Shown here one piece after another: positions 32,842 through 42,507 of a stretch of DNA of 64,000 nucleotides (its first letter is position 1; every line of letters begins with the position of its first letter). The notes beneath the pieces are model-generated. The model ran no database searches and had not been told where the DNA came from. It saw only the letters and a program-made list of their open reading frames with translations. The stretch comes from PALSA-1353 sp050012375 (lineage in GTDB: Bacteria > Planctomycetota > Phycisphaerae > Tepidisphaerales > Tepidisphaeraceae). The stretch lies in contig JBEKHH010000012.1 of assembly GCA_050012375.1 (NCBI GenBank), forward strand, positions 32,044 to 96,043. The letters are read 5' to 3'. The position numbers and the translations under genes were made by a program.

Positions 32842-35220
32842 ATGCAAGGCTCGTTGAAAACAAACACGACGCTGTCAACGCGGCCGATTGAGCCTGTCGT
32901 CCGGTGCCGTTGGAACATCGCGGGTCGCGTGCAGGGCGTGGGCTTCCGTCCGTTTGTTTACCGCCTGGCCACACGAAAGAGGATTTGCGGTTCGGTGTGG
33001 AACGACGCCGCCGGCGTTGTTGTCGAAGCACAAGGAACGAAACGGCGGCTCGACGAATTTGTCGCCGCACTGCGATCCGATGCGCCGGCCGCCGCGGTGG
33101 TGAGAGAAATCATCGAGCAAGAGATCGCCCCACGCCCCACTGAGCGGCGATTTGAAATCCGGCATTCTCCTGGCGCGACAACACCTACGGCCGAAGTCAC
33201 CGCCGATCTGGCGATATGTGACGCCTGTCTGGCGGAGATCCGCGATCCGGCCAATGCCAGACGCTATCGATATGCTTTGACCAACTGCACCAACTGCGGA
33301 CCGCGTTTCAGCATCATTCGCTCGATCCCCTACGACCGGCCGCACACCACCATGGCGCCCTTTGCCATGTGCCGGCCGTGCCGCGTCGAATATGAGGATC
33401 CCGCCGACCGGCGCTTCCACGCTCAGCCAACAGCCTGTCGCGATTGTGGGCCCCAGTTGGAACTCCTCGATCCAAAAGGATCGTCCATTGTTGGTGATCC
33501 TATTGAAGGCGCTGTGCAGCGGCTGGCCGATGGCAAGATCGTGGCGATCAAGGGAATCGGTGGGTTTCACTTGGCCGTGCGTGCCGACGACCAAGCCGCC
33601 GTTTTGCGTCTTCGCGAGCTGAAACACCGGCCCGCCAAACCGTTCGCGCTGATGTGCCCGTCGCTGCAAGCGGCCCGACGGCTGGTCAGGCTGACTCCAC
33701 AAGGCGCTGAACTCATCGCATCACCCGCGGCGCCGATCATATTGGCGCGTCGCGTTGCCCAAGCCAACATCGCCGACGCCGTCGCGCCGGGGAATCATCG
33801 CCTTGGCGTCATGCTCGCTTATACGCCACTGCATCATTTGATTTTTGATGAAGCGCGTAAGTTCGGCATGGAAGCGCTGGTCATGACCAGTGGCAATGAC
33901 CTGGATGAACCGCTGGCGTTCGATGACGTCGATGCCATCGGCCGGCTTGGCGACCTATCCGACGCGATCCTGCGACACAATCGCCCGATTCAGCGGGCGG
34001 TCGATGATTCGGTGCTCATCGACGGCGCGTCCGCTGCCATCTTCGTGCGCCGCGCGCGCGGCTATGTGCCGGAGCCGATCGTTCTTCCCGAGGCGTGCCA
34101 GGCGCCACCCGGATGGGCCCTCGGCGCTGAACTCAAATGCACCGTGGCCACCTACCGCGACCGCCATGTGATTCTCAGCCAGCATTTAGGGAATCTGACC
34201 CAATCCCGCACTTTCGAAGCGTTCAAGCGGGCGATTTCCGACTTGTCTGAGTTGTTTGGCATCGCGCCCCAGTGGATCGCGCATGACCTTCACCCCGGCT
34301 ATCTCAGCACCCAATACGCTCGCCATCTCGCGGCCCAACAGGGCCTGCCGCTGATCGCCGTGCAACACCATCATGCGCATGCCGCCGCCGTTCTCGCAGA
34401 GCATGGATTAGCCGGGCCGGCCCTGGCCGTTGTCTGCGACGGCACGGGCTACGGAACCGACGGAAGCATCTGGGGCGGCGAATTGCTTGCGGTGGAGCTG
34501 ACCGATTTCCGACGCCTCGGACGCCTGCGGCCCATGCCGCTGCCCGGCGGTGACGCTGCTGCCAAGCAGCCCTGGCGCAGCGCGTTGGCGCTTCTCTTCA
34601 TCGCCCATGGACAGGACTTCGCGGAATTACCGATCTGCCGTCAACTGGCTCCCCATGCTCAAGTCCAGTTTGTCCGCCAGATGCTTCTCAATGGAACCTT
34701 TTGCATCCAGAGCAGCTCGACAGGCCGCACCTTCGATGCCGTCGCAGCGATCCTGGGTTTGTGCCGCGAGAATCGGTTCGACGCGGAGGCGCCGGCCGCG
34801 CTGGAGGCCGCCGCGGCTCAGTGCAAACACTTATCGCACAATTTGGAGGACGCCTACCAGCTCGGTGAGGCCGAGGGATTGATCGAGATCGATCTGTCGC
34901 CCCTGGTACGGAAGATCGTGCGGCGGACGCAACAGGGCGCGGCGGCCGATGATTTGGCAATGTTGTTCCATGAAGCGTTGGCGGCGGCGTGGGAAGCGGC
35001 GGTGGCCAAGGCGGCGCAAACATCGGGGCTCAAGACCGTCGCCCTCAGCGGTGGAGTGTTCTGCAACGAATTGTTTGGCGATCTGCTTGAGACGCGCCTC
35101 CAGCGCCGCGGCCTGCGCGTGCTGCGGCACCGGCGGATTCCACCGAATGACGGTGGAATCGCCTTGGGCCAGGCGGCAGTGGCGGCCGCTCGCCTCAACA
35201 AAGGACTCTGTAAACCATGA
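32842..35220 (+). CDS. hypF: Carbamoyltransferase HypF
   Basis: HypF turns carbamoyl phosphate into the precursor of the cyanide ligands of the [NiFe] site, passing it to HypE. The 792 residues show the acylphosphatase start GRVQGVGFRPFVYRLA, zinc fingers CDACLAEI / CTNCGPRF and CRPCRVEY / CRDCGP, a YrdC-like domain (GIGGFHLAVRADD) and the Kae1-like domain with QHHHAHAAAVLAEHG. All regions are complete. It opens the hydrogenase operon; hypC starts seven bases after its stop. Confidence 0.96.
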   Translation: MQGSLKTNTTLSTRPIEPVVRCRWNIAGRVQGVGFRPFVYRLATRKRICGSVWNDAAGVVVEAQGTKRRLDEFVAALRSDAPAAAVVREIIEQEIAPRPTERRFEIRHSPGATTPTAEVTADLAICDACLAEIRDPANARRYRYALTNCTNCGPRFSIIRSIPYDRPHTTMAPFAMCRPCRVEYEDPADRRFHAQPTACRDCGPQLELLDPKGSSIVGDPIEGAVQRLADGKIVAIKGIGGFHLAVRADDQAAVLRLRELKHRPAKPFALMCPSLQAARRLVRLTPQGAELIASPAAPIILARRVAQANIADAVAPGNHRLGVMLAYTPLHHLIFDEARKFGMEALVMTSGNDLDEPLAFDDVDAIGRLGDLSDAILRHNRPIQRAVDDSVLIDGASAAIFVRRARGYVPEPIVLPEACQAPPGWALGAELKCTVATYRDRHVILSQHLGNLTQSRTFEAFKRAISDLSELFGIAPQWIAHDLHPGYLSTQYARHLAAQQGLPLIAVQHHHAHAAAVLAEHGLAGPALAVVCDGTGYGTDGSIWGGELLAVELTDFRRLGRLRPMPLPGGDAAAKQPWRSALALLFIAHGQDFAELPICRQLAPHAQVQFVRQMLLNGTFCIQSSSTGRTFDAVAAILGLCRENRFDAEAPAALEAAAAQCKHLSHNLEDAYQLGEAEGLIEIDLSPLVRKIVRRTQQGAAADDLAMLFHEALAAAWEAAVAKAAQTSGLKTVALSGGVFCNELFGDLLETRLQRRGLRVLRHRRIPPNDGGIALGQAAVAAARLNKGLCKP

Positions 35221-35227
35221 GGTGAGT

Positions 35228-35455
35228 ATGTGTTTAGCAGTACCGGCTCGGTTGATCGATTGTCGCGGAACCAAGGCGACGGCCGATCTGCATGGCAACC
35301 GCGTGGAAATCAGCACGGTGCTCATCCCGCCTTGCAAACCAGGCGATTGGGTGTTGCTTCATGCCGGCTTCGCCATCCAGACATTGGACGAACAGGAAGC
35401 GCAGGAAACGTGGGCGATCATCAAGGACCTGCCAAAGACCGGAGGCAAGCCATGA
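35228..35455 (+). CDS. hypC: Hydrogenase maturation chaperone HypC
   Basis: The protein has 75 residues and starts MCLAVPARLIDC. Cys2 is the essential residue that binds iron with HypD and docks on the large-subunit precursor. PGDWVLLHAGFAIQTLDEQEA is the conserved C-terminal part. The ATG at 35228 follows GGTGAG after the hypF stop. The stop overlaps the hypD ATG (ATGA). Confidence 0.95.
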   Translation: MCLAVPARLIDCRGTKATADLHGNRVEISTVLIPPCKPGDWVLLHAGFAIQTLDEQEAQETWAIIKDLPKTGGKP

Positions 35456-36579
35456 GCACCGTCATCCTCCCACGTGCCGAAGCCCAGACCAAGGAGTCGC
35501 TACGCCGGCTCAGGGTTGCTGCGAAAGCGCTGTCCCGTCCCGTGAAATTCATGGAGGTCTGCGGCACTCATACGATGAGCGCGTTCCGCTGCGGCCTGCA
35601 CAGCCTGATGCCGCGCAACGTGACTTTGCTAAGCGGGCCGGGCTGCCCGGTATGCGTGACCTCGCAGGGAGACATCGATCAACTGATCGAACTGGCCAGG
35701 GATCGAGCCGTAACGCTTTGCACCTACGGCGACATGCTGCGCGTCGTCGGGTCGGAGGGAAGCCTGGAACAATGCCGTGCCGAAGGCGCCGATGTTCGCG
35801 TGGTCTACTCGTCGCTGGATGCGGTGAAGCTGGCCGCCGAAAACCCGCGCCGGGAAGTCGTCTTTGCCGCCGTCGGATTTGAAACGACGACGCCCGCGTC
35901 GGCAGCGGCTGTGATCGAAGCGAACCGCCTGGGCTTGGAGAATTTCTCGATTCTCTCCACCCATAAGCTCATCATTCCCGCCATGCGGGCATTGCTCGAA
36001 AGCGGCGACGTGCAGGTCGATGGCTTCCTATGTCCCGGACACGTCGCGGTCATCATCGGCGCGGCGGTTTTTGAGCCCATTGTCCAGGAATATCACCGTC
36101 CCTGCGTCATCGCCGGCTTCGAAGGCCCGCAGATCGCGGCGGCCCTGGCGCGTCTCACCGAACTGGTCGTCGAAGGTCGGGCGGCCCTTGAGAACCTCTA
36201 CTCCCAAGCCGTCACCGAAGAAGGCAACCGCGCCGCGCAAGCCATCATTGAAGAGGTTTTCATGCCCGCTGATTGGCAGTGGCGCGGCTTAGGCAAACTT
36301 AAATGCAGCGGCCTGGCATTGCGATTCGCCTATGCCAGATACGATGCTCGCACACGTTTCGCACTCGGAGCGCCGACGGGAAGAGAAACACCCGGCTGCC
36401 GTTGCGGCGATGTTATTACGGGGCGCGCAACTCCCATCGACTGCAAACTATTCGCAACTGCCTGCACGCCTGTCCGGGCGCTGGGCCCTTGCATGGTTAG
36501 TTCCGAGGGCACGTGTCAGGCATGGTTCAAATATCACCACCTCAGGACTCCAAAGAAAGTTCGGGCAGGGTCACTATGA
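35452..36579 (+). CDS. hypD: Hydrogenase maturation protein HypD
   Basis: HypD carries the Fe(CN)2CO unit during assembly of the [NiFe] centre and has a [4Fe-4S] cluster. The 375 residues include FMEVCGTHTMS, LLSGPGCPVCVTSQGDI, GFETTTPASAA and FLCPGHVAVIIG. The C-terminal Cys-rich part contains GCRCGDVITGRATP and CKLFATACTP. All key motifs are present. It overlaps hypC and hypE by ATGA on both sides. Confidence 0.96.
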   Translation: MSTVILPRAEAQTKESLRRLRVAAKALSRPVKFMEVCGTHTMSAFRCGLHSLMPRNVTLLSGPGCPVCVTSQGDIDQLIELARDRAVTLCTYGDMLRVVGSEGSLEQCRAEGADVRVVYSSLDAVKLAAENPRREVVFAAVGFETTTPASAAAVIEANRLGLENFSILSTHKLIIPAMRALLESGDVQVDGFLCPGHVAVIIGAAVFEPIVQEYHRPCVIAGFEGPQIAAALARLTELVVEGRAALENLYSQAVTEEGNRAAQAIIEEVFMPADWQWRGLGKLKCSGLALRFAYARYDARTRFALGAPTGRETPGCRCGDVITGRATPIDCKLFATACTPVRALGPCMVSSEGTCQAWFKYHHLRTPKKVRAGSL

Positions 36580-37619
36580 ACGCAAACACCCTTATCGCAT
36601 CGGGTATGACCCAAGCCCTCGGCCAGCGCATCAGTCTGGCGCACGGCGGCGGCGGGCAATTGACCGACGACCTGCTTGCGTCCTGCGTGCTGCCTCGCCT
36701 GGCCAACCGCGCGCTAAATGAACTGCTCGATTCGGCGCTGCTGCCGGGCGCGGACCGGCTGGCGTTCACGATCGACAGCTATGTTGTCCAACCGCTGAAA
36801 TTTCCCGGCGGTGATATCGGCCGGCTCGCTGTCAGTGGCACCGTGAACGATTTGGCCGTCTGCGGCGCTAGGCCCCTGGGAATCGCGCTCAGCCTGATTC
36901 TAACAGAGGGCCTTGAACGGCGAATGCTCGAAGACGTTCTCGATTCTATTTCGGCGACGGCGACAGAGGCGAAGGTATGCATTGTCACCGGCGACACCAA
37001 GGTCGTGGGCCGCGGCCAAGGCGACGGCATCTACATCACCACCGCCGGCGTGGGCGCGGCCGGCACGCGCAGGCTTCATCCCGACGCCGTGCGCGCGGGC
37101 GACGTGCTGATCGTCAGCGGCACGATCGCGGACCACGGCATGGCCGTGATGCTCGCCCGCGAGATGCCGCAAGTGCAAAGCGTTCTCAAAAGTGACGTGG
37201 CCCCCCTGAATCACATGGTTGAACGACTGTTGGAGCAGGTTCCCGGCGTCGCTTTCCTGCGTGACCCGACGCGCGGCGGCTTGGCTGGTGTAGCAGCTGA
37301 CCTGGCGGCGCGCACGGGACTACATGTGACGCTCCATGAAGGGGATATTCCCATCCGTTCGGAAACATGGCACGCCGCGGACATGCTCGGCATTGACCCG
37401 CTGGACGTTGCCAACGAAGGCAAGATTGTCGCTGTCGTGCGCCCGGACGCCGTCGCCGCTGCGCTAGCCGCCCTGCGCGAGGACGAACACGGCAAGGAGG
37501 CGCACGTGATTGGCGCCGTGGGTGAACAAGACGACGGCGTATGCGAGCTGCGCACGACCATCGGTGGAAGCCGGATTCTGCAAAAGCCCTATGGAGAACA
37601 ACTACCGCGGATTTGTTAA
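36576..37619 (+). CDS. hypE: Hydrogenase maturation protein HypE
   Basis: HypE dehydrates the carbamoyl group on its C-terminal Cys to a thiocyanate. The 347 residues start with SLAHGGGGQLTDDLL, followed by FTIDSYVVQPLKFPGGDIG, VTGDTKVVGRG and FLRDPTRGGLAG. The protein ends in PRIC, the required terminal cysteine. The ATG at 36576 overlaps the hypD stop. A longer frame from 36513 is within hypD and not used. Confidence 0.96.
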   Translation: MNANTLIASGMTQALGQRISLAHGGGGQLTDDLLASCVLPRLANRALNELLDSALLPGADRLAFTIDSYVVQPLKFPGGDIGRLAVSGTVNDLAVCGARPLGIALSLILTEGLERRMLEDVLDSISATATEAKVCIVTGDTKVVGRGQGDGIYITTAGVGAAGTRRLHPDAVRAGDVLIVSGTIADHGMAVMLAREMPQVQSVLKSDVAPLNHMVERLLEQVPGVAFLRDPTRGGLAGVAADLAARTGLHVTLHEGDIPIRSETWHAADMLGIDPLDVANEGKIVAVVRPDAVAAALAALREDEHGKEAHVIGAVGEQDDGVCELRTTIGGSRILQKPYGEQLPRIC

Positions 37620-37644
37620 CCGCAAGAAAGTGAGCGATGCAACC

Positions 37645-38154
37645 ATGATCGCTGCCCCGAAGCAACAGACGGCAATGCCTTCAGCTGACAAGCGATGGCG
37701 GATTGTTGATGCCACGATGCGTCGTCACGGATACGTCGGCAACTCACTCATCGAAACTCTGCACACCGCGCAGGAATCGTTCGGATACTTGGACGAGCCG
37801 GCGCTGCGCTTCGTCGCGGGATCGCTCAACCTCCCGCTCAGCAAGGTGTACGGAGTCGCAACGTTCTATCACCATTTCATGCTGAAGCCGCAAGGCAGAC
37901 ACACGTGCGTCGTGTGTCTGGGCACGGCTTGCTACATCAAGGGCGCGGCGCGGCTATTGGAGTCGCTGGAGGCGAAATATGGCGTCACGGACGGACAAAC
38001 GACGCGCGATGGAAATCTCTCGGTGTTGACGGCGCGGTGCCTCGGATCGTGCGGGCTGGCGCCGGCCGCGGTGTTGGACGGGGCGGTGATGGGCAAGCTC
38101 GGCGCCGCTGACCTCCTGGACCGTCTTGAAAAGCAGGTGAGCCATGACCGTTGA
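37645..38154 (+). CDS. hoxE: Bidirectional hydrogenase subunit HoxE (NuoE-like)
   Basis: The 169-residue protein carries a thioredoxin-like [2Fe-2S] domain: VYGVATFYHHF, then CVVCLGTACYIKGA and ARCLGSCGLAPAAV with the four Cys. HoxE is the extra diaphorase subunit of HoxEFUYH enzymes and links to NuoE. The start is probably the ATG at 37645, though the ribosome site is weak. A longer frame overlaps hypE. Its end overlaps the hoxF start by 11 bases. Confidence 0.9.
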   Translation: MIAAPKQQTAMPSADKRWRIVDATMRRHGYVGNSLIETLHTAQESFGYLDEPALRFVAGSLNLPLSKVYGVATFYHHFMLKPQGRHTCVVCLGTACYIKGAARLLESLEAKYGVTDGQTTRDGNLSVLTARCLGSCGLAPAAVLDGAVMGKLGAADLLDRLEKQVSHDR

Positions 38155-39796
38155 CGAACTGGAACAAATCGCGGAAACCGAAAAGGAATCGCGCCAACGA
38201 TGCCCGCACCATCTGCACGTCTGTGTCGCGGCGGGATGTCTTTCCTCGCAGAGTGACCAGGTGAAGCAAGCGCTGGAAGCTCAGGTCAAGACCGCCGGCC
38301 TGGAGGGGCAATGCCGTGTAAAGGGCGTCGGTTGCATGGGGCTTTGCGCCGCCGGACCGCTGGTGTCGCTGCCCTCTAAAAACGTCATGTACAAGGGTGT
38401 AATTCCGGAAGATGCCCCGGACATCATCCAGGGTCTGCAAGCCGACCAGCCGGTCGAGCGATTGCTCTGCCCGACGGACGTGCCGTTCTTCGCGCGGCAA
38501 AAGAGGATCGTCCTGGAAAACTCCGGGACGATCGATCCGGAGCGAATCGAGGAATACATTGCCGCCGACGGTTATGTCGCACTGCACAAGGCACTGACCA
38601 CGATGACCCGGCCGGAGACAATCGAACGCGTTTCACGCAGCGGTTTGCGCGGGCGAGGGGGAGCAGGCTATCCCACCGGGCTGAAATGGAGCATGGTCGC
38701 CAAGTCAAACGCGCCGACCAAATATGTGATCTGCAACGCCGACGAGGGAGACCCCGGGGCTTTCATGGATCGGAGCGTCCTGGAAAGCGATCCGCACCGC
38801 GTGCTGGAGGGAATGGCTATCGCCGCGTATGCGGTCGGGGCTACCCAGGGATACATCTATGTGCGGTCCGAATACCCCTTGGCGGTCCAGCGCCTGAAGA
38901 CCGCCATCCGCCAGGCCGACCGCCAAGGCCTGCTCGGCGCCAACATTTTCGGCACACCGCTCAGCTTCAAGATCGACATCCGCCTCGGCGCCGGAGCGTT
39001 CGTTTGCGGGGAGGAAACGGCGCTGATTGCGAGCATCGCCGGCCAGCGCGGCCAACCCCGGCCCCGTCCGCCGTTTCCGGCCGAGTCCGGCCTCTGGGGC
39101 GCCCCCACCCTCATCAACAACGTCGAAACTTTCGCCAACATCGCCCCCATCATCCGCAACGGGGGCGATTGGTACGCCTCCATCGGCACCGAAAAGAGCA
39201 AGGGAACCAAGACCTTCGCCCTGGCCGGGAAGGTGAACAACACCGGCCTGATCGAAGTGCCCATGGGAATTTCGCTGAGGGAAATCATTTACGAAATCGG
39301 TGGAGGTATCCCGGATGGAAAGAAGTTCAAGGCCGTGCAGACCGGCGGTCCGTCCGGCGGCTGCATCCCGGAACAGTTCCTGGATATGCCGGTCGATTAC
39401 GACTCCCTGGCGAAGGTCGGCTCCATCATGGGCTCCGGCGGAATGATCATCATGGACGAAGCGTCGAGTATGGTGGACGTGGCCCGCTTCTTCATGGAAT
39501 TCTGCATGACCGAGTCGTGCGGAAAATGCGTGCCCTGCCGAGTCGGAACAGTGCACATGCACGACCTCCTGAAGAAGATCATTGATCGCAAGGCCACGGC
39601 GCGCGATCTGGCGCTCTTGGAAGAGCTTTGCGACATGGTGAAAAGCACGAGCCTGTGCGGGCTGGGCCAGACCTCGCCCAACCCCGTGCTCAGCACGCTT
39701 CGCTATTTCCACAACGAATACGACGAATTGTTGATTGCCGACGAAAGCGACGAACCGGCCGGCGCCGACGCCGCCGTGAAGGAGACCGTGTCATGA
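38144..39796 (+). CDS. hoxF: Bidirectional hydrogenase diaphorase subunit HoxF (NuoF-like)
   Basis: HoxF holds FMN, the NAD(P)(H) site and a [4Fe-4S] cluster. The 550 residues begin with a [2Fe-2S]-type thioredoxin-like domain (CVAAGCLSSQSDQ, GCMGLCAAGPLV). The nucleotide and FMN region follows (GLRGRGGAGYPTGLKW, NADEGDPGAFMDR, GAGAFVCGEETALIASI), then the cluster motif ESCGKCVPCRVGT. The gene overlaps hoxE and hoxU. A NAD(P)-linked group 3d hydrogenase is implied. Confidence 0.95.
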   Translation: MTVDELEQIAETEKESRQRCPHHLHVCVAAGCLSSQSDQVKQALEAQVKTAGLEGQCRVKGVGCMGLCAAGPLVSLPSKNVMYKGVIPEDAPDIIQGLQADQPVERLLCPTDVPFFARQKRIVLENSGTIDPERIEEYIAADGYVALHKALTTMTRPETIERVSRSGLRGRGGAGYPTGLKWSMVAKSNAPTKYVICNADEGDPGAFMDRSVLESDPHRVLEGMAIAAYAVGATQGYIYVRSEYPLAVQRLKTAIRQADRQGLLGANIFGTPLSFKIDIRLGAGAFVCGEETALIASIAGQRGQPRPRPPFPAESGLWGAPTLINNVETFANIAPIIRNGGDWYASIGTEKSKGTKTFALAGKVNNTGLIEVPMGISLREIIYEIGGGIPDGKKFKAVQTGGPSGGCIPEQFLDMPVDYDSLAKVGSIMGSGGMIIMDEASSMVDVARFFMEFCMTESCGKCVPCRVGTVHMHDLLKKIIDRKATARDLALLEELCDMVKSTSLCGLGQTSPNPVLSTLRYFHNEYDELLIADESDEPAGADAAVKETVS

Positions 39797-40512
39797 ATGC
39801 CGCGACCCCTGTGGTGACCTTGAAGATCGACGGCAAGGACGTGAGCGGCCGCACGGACGAAACAATTCTCGACGTCTGCTCGGAAAACAAGATTCGCATT
39901 CCCACGCTTTGTTTTCACGAAGGCCTTTCCGGCTGGGGGGCTTGCCGCCTTTGCCTCGTCGAGGTCAAGGGGACGAACAGGCTCCTTCCGGCTTGCGTGA
40001 CCCGCGTCGCCGAGGGCATGGACGTGACGACCAACTCCGAACGACTCCACAAGTACCGGCGCATGGTCGTACAGTTGCTCTTTTCCGAGCGAAACCACGT
40101 ATGCTCGGTTTGCGTATCCAACGGCCACTGCGAACTCCAGGCTTTGGCCAAGGCGCTGGAGATTACGCACATCGATATTCCGTATCGTTATCCAAAGCTC
40201 CCGTTCGACGCCTCCCACGATCTGTTCCGGCTCGACCACAATCGCTGCATACTTTGCACCCGCTGCGTGCGCGTCTGCGATGAGATCGAAGGCGCTCACA
40301 CTTGGGACGTGATGGGTCGCGGCGTCGAGTCGCGCGTCATCATTGACCTGAACCAGCCGTGGGGCGATTCGGAGACGTGCACGGGCTGCGGAAAGTGCGT
40401 GCGAATCTGTCCCACCGGCGCTTTGACTCGCAAGGGCACGGGCGTCGCCGAAATGGAGAAGGACGATGGATTCCTGCGCTATCTGACCAAGATGCGAGAG
40501 AATCAGCCATGA
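39793..40512 (+). CDS. hoxU: Bidirectional hydrogenase subunit HoxU (NuoG-like)
   Basis: The 239-residue electron-transfer subunit has an N-terminal [2Fe-2S] ferredoxin domain (TLCFHEGLSGWGACRLCLVE), a Cys/His cluster segment (HVCSVCVSNGHCELQ) and two [4Fe-4S] motifs (CILCTRCVRVCDE, CTGCGKCVRICPTG). These wire HoxF to HoxY. Both ends overlap neighbours as ATGA. Confidence 0.95.
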   Translation: MNAATPVVTLKIDGKDVSGRTDETILDVCSENKIRIPTLCFHEGLSGWGACRLCLVEVKGTNRLLPACVTRVAEGMDVTTNSERLHKYRRMVVQLLFSERNHVCSVCVSNGHCELQALAKALEITHIDIPYRYPKLPFDASHDLFRLDHNRCILCTRCVRVCDEIEGAHTWDVMGRGVESRVIIDLNQPWGDSETCTGCGKCVRICPTGALTRKGTGVAEMEKDDGFLRYLTKMRENQP

Positions 40513-41069
40513 GCACACAACAGGATGAAAAACCCGCGGCCAAAGTTCGTTTGGCCACCGTATGGCTGGACGGTTGCTCCGGCTGCCACATGTCTTTCCT
40601 GGACATGGACCAGCGGCTTTTGGATTTGGCCCCTTTCATCGAACTGGTGTACAGCCCACTGGTCGACCGCAAGGAATTTCCGCCAGACGTGGATGTGACG
40701 CTTGTCGAAGGCTCCGTCAGCACCGACGAAGACATCCCAAAAATCCGCATGATTCGCAAACGAACCAAGATATTGATTGCCCTGGGGGACTGTGCGGTGA
40801 CCGGCAATGTGCCGGCCATGCGTAATCCGTTCGGCACCGAAGCCGTATTCGATCGCGCCTACAACGAAAACGCCCAATTGCAGAAGCAGAGACCGACCCT
40901 CCATCTGCCGACGCTCCTGGAACGCGTCCGGCCGGTGCACGAGGTGGTGAGGGTGGACCTGTTCGTCCCCGGCTGCCCGCCGCCGGCCGATGTCATCCAT
41001 TACCTGATCACTGAACTGCTCGCGGGGCGCACGCCCAATGTCGGCGCCGTGACGCGCTTTGGCCGCTAG
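40509..41069 (+). CDS. hoxY: [NiFe] hydrogenase small subunit HoxY
   Basis: The small subunit has 186 residues. It is short, as in group 3 enzymes, with the proximal [4Fe-4S] ligands in DGCSGCHMSFLDMD, ALGDCAVTGNVPAMRN and FVPGCPPPADVIHYL. There is no Tat signal, so the enzyme is cytoplasmic. It overlaps hoxU, and hoxH starts 13 bases after it. Confidence 0.95.
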   Translation: MSTQQDEKPAAKVRLATVWLDGCSGCHMSFLDMDQRLLDLAPFIELVYSPLVDRKEFPPDVDVTLVEGSVSTDEDIPKIRMIRKRTKILIALGDCAVTGNVPAMRNPFGTEAVFDRAYNENAQLQKQRPTLHLPTLLERVRPVHEVVRVDLFVPGCPPPADVIHYLITELLAGRTPNVGAVTRFGR

Positions 41070-41082
41070 AAAGGTGACTGTG

Positions 41083-42507
41083 ATGCCTCGCGAAATCATG
41101 ATTGATCCGGTGACGCGCATCGAAGGGCACGCGAAAATCTCGCTGAAGTTGAATGACAGCGGCGACGTGGTCGATGCGATGTTCCACGTCACCCAGTTCC
41201 GCGGTTTTGAGACCCTTTGCGAAGGCCGGCCCCTCACCGAGATGCCGTCGCTGATGGCGCGCACCTGCGGCATCTGCCCGGTGAGCCATCTCACCGCTTC
41301 CGCCAAGGCGTGCGATGCGCTGTTGTCGGTGAAAATCCCCGAAACAGCGGCGAACCTCCGCCGGCTCATGAACCTGGCCCAGTTGGTTCAGTCCCACGCG
41401 CTGAGCTTCTTCCATCTCTCCTCGCCCGATTTGCTCATGGGGTTTGACGCCGATCCGGCAAAGCGCCATTTCTTTGGCGTCGCCCAGGAATACCCCCAAC
41501 TTGCCCGCGACGGCATCCGCCTCCGGCAGATCGGCCAGACGGTCATCGAAATCCTCGGCGGCAAAAAGATTCACCCCGCCTGGGCGGTCCCCGGCGGCGT
41601 CAGCAAACCCTTGGATGCGCCGGACCGCGACAAAATGTTGGCCATGATGCCGGAGGCGCTGGAAATCGCCCAGCGCACGCTCCAGTGGTACAAGCGCGCC
41701 GTGGTCCCTTACGGCCAGGAGGCCCGCACCTTCGCCAATTTCCCCACGCTTTTCTTGGGTCTGATCACCGAATCCGGCGGCCTTGAGCATTACGACGGCC
41801 TGCTGCGCGTCGTGGATTCAAAAGGCGAAATCTTGGTGGACAAATTCCCGCCGGAGCGCTACCAGGAATTGATCGCCGAAGCCGTCGAGCCGTTCAGCTT
41901 CATGAAGTTCCCCTATTTTAAGGAACTGGGTTATCCGCAGGGCGTCTACCGGGTCGGGCCCCTGGCGCGGCTCAATCTGGTCGATCATTGTGGAACGCCC
42001 GTCGCCGACCAGGAATGGGCGGAACTGCGCGAAATTCAGCGCGGCGCGGTGCTCAGCTCATTCCATTATCACCACGCCCGACTCGTCGAGATCATCTTCG
42101 GCATCGAAATGATGCAACGGATTTTGAACGATCCACACATCCTGGACACGAAAGTGCGAGCCCGTGCCCGTCCGAACCAAGGCGAGGGCGTCGGCGTAGC
42201 CGAGGCGCCGCGCGGCACCTTAATTCACCATTATCGGATCGACGACAACGGCCTGATGATCTGGGCCAATCTGATCATCGCCACCGGCCATAACAACCTG
42301 GCGATGAACCGGGGCATCCTTCAAGCCGCCCAGCATTTCATCTCCGGCGACAAGATTTCCGAAGGCGCGCTCAATCGCGTCGAGGCGGTCATCCGCTGCT
42401 ACGATCCCTGTCTCTCCTGTGCGACTCACGCTCTCGGGAAAATGCCCCTCAAAATCGAGTTGGTGAATTCAACTGGCGAGGTGATCCATGCGATCCAGCG
42501 AAGCTGA
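41083..42507 (+). CDS. hoxH: [NiFe] hydrogenase large subunit HoxH
   Basis: The catalytic subunit has 474 residues. It begins IDPVTRIEGHAKISLKLN. The N-terminal Ni ligands are in RTCGICPVSHLTAS and the C-terminal ones in YDPCLSCATHALG. After the expected cleavage site the tail MPLKIELVNSTGEVIHAIQR remains, which the HoxW-type protease should remove. The ATG at 41083 has AAAGGTGA upstream. All four Ni-Fe cysteines are present, so the enzyme should be active. Confidence 0.96.
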   Translation: MPREIMIDPVTRIEGHAKISLKLNDSGDVVDAMFHVTQFRGFETLCEGRPLTEMPSLMARTCGICPVSHLTASAKACDALLSVKIPETAANLRRLMNLAQLVQSHALSFFHLSSPDLLMGFDADPAKRHFFGVAQEYPQLARDGIRLRQIGQTVIEILGGKKIHPAWAVPGGVSKPLDAPDRDKMLAMMPEALEIAQRTLQWYKRAVVPYGQEARTFANFPTLFLGLITESGGLEHYDGLLRVVDSKGEILVDKFPPERYQELIAEAVEPFSFMKFPYFKELGYPQGVYRVGPLARLNLVDHCGTPVADQEWAELREIQRGAVLSSFHYHHARLVEIIFGIEMMQRILNDPHILDTKVRARARPNQGEGVGVAEAPRGTLIHHYRIDDNGLMIWANLIIATGHNNLAMNRGILQAAQHFISGDKISEGALNRVEAVIRCYDPCLSCATHALGKMPLKIELVNSTGEVIHAIQRS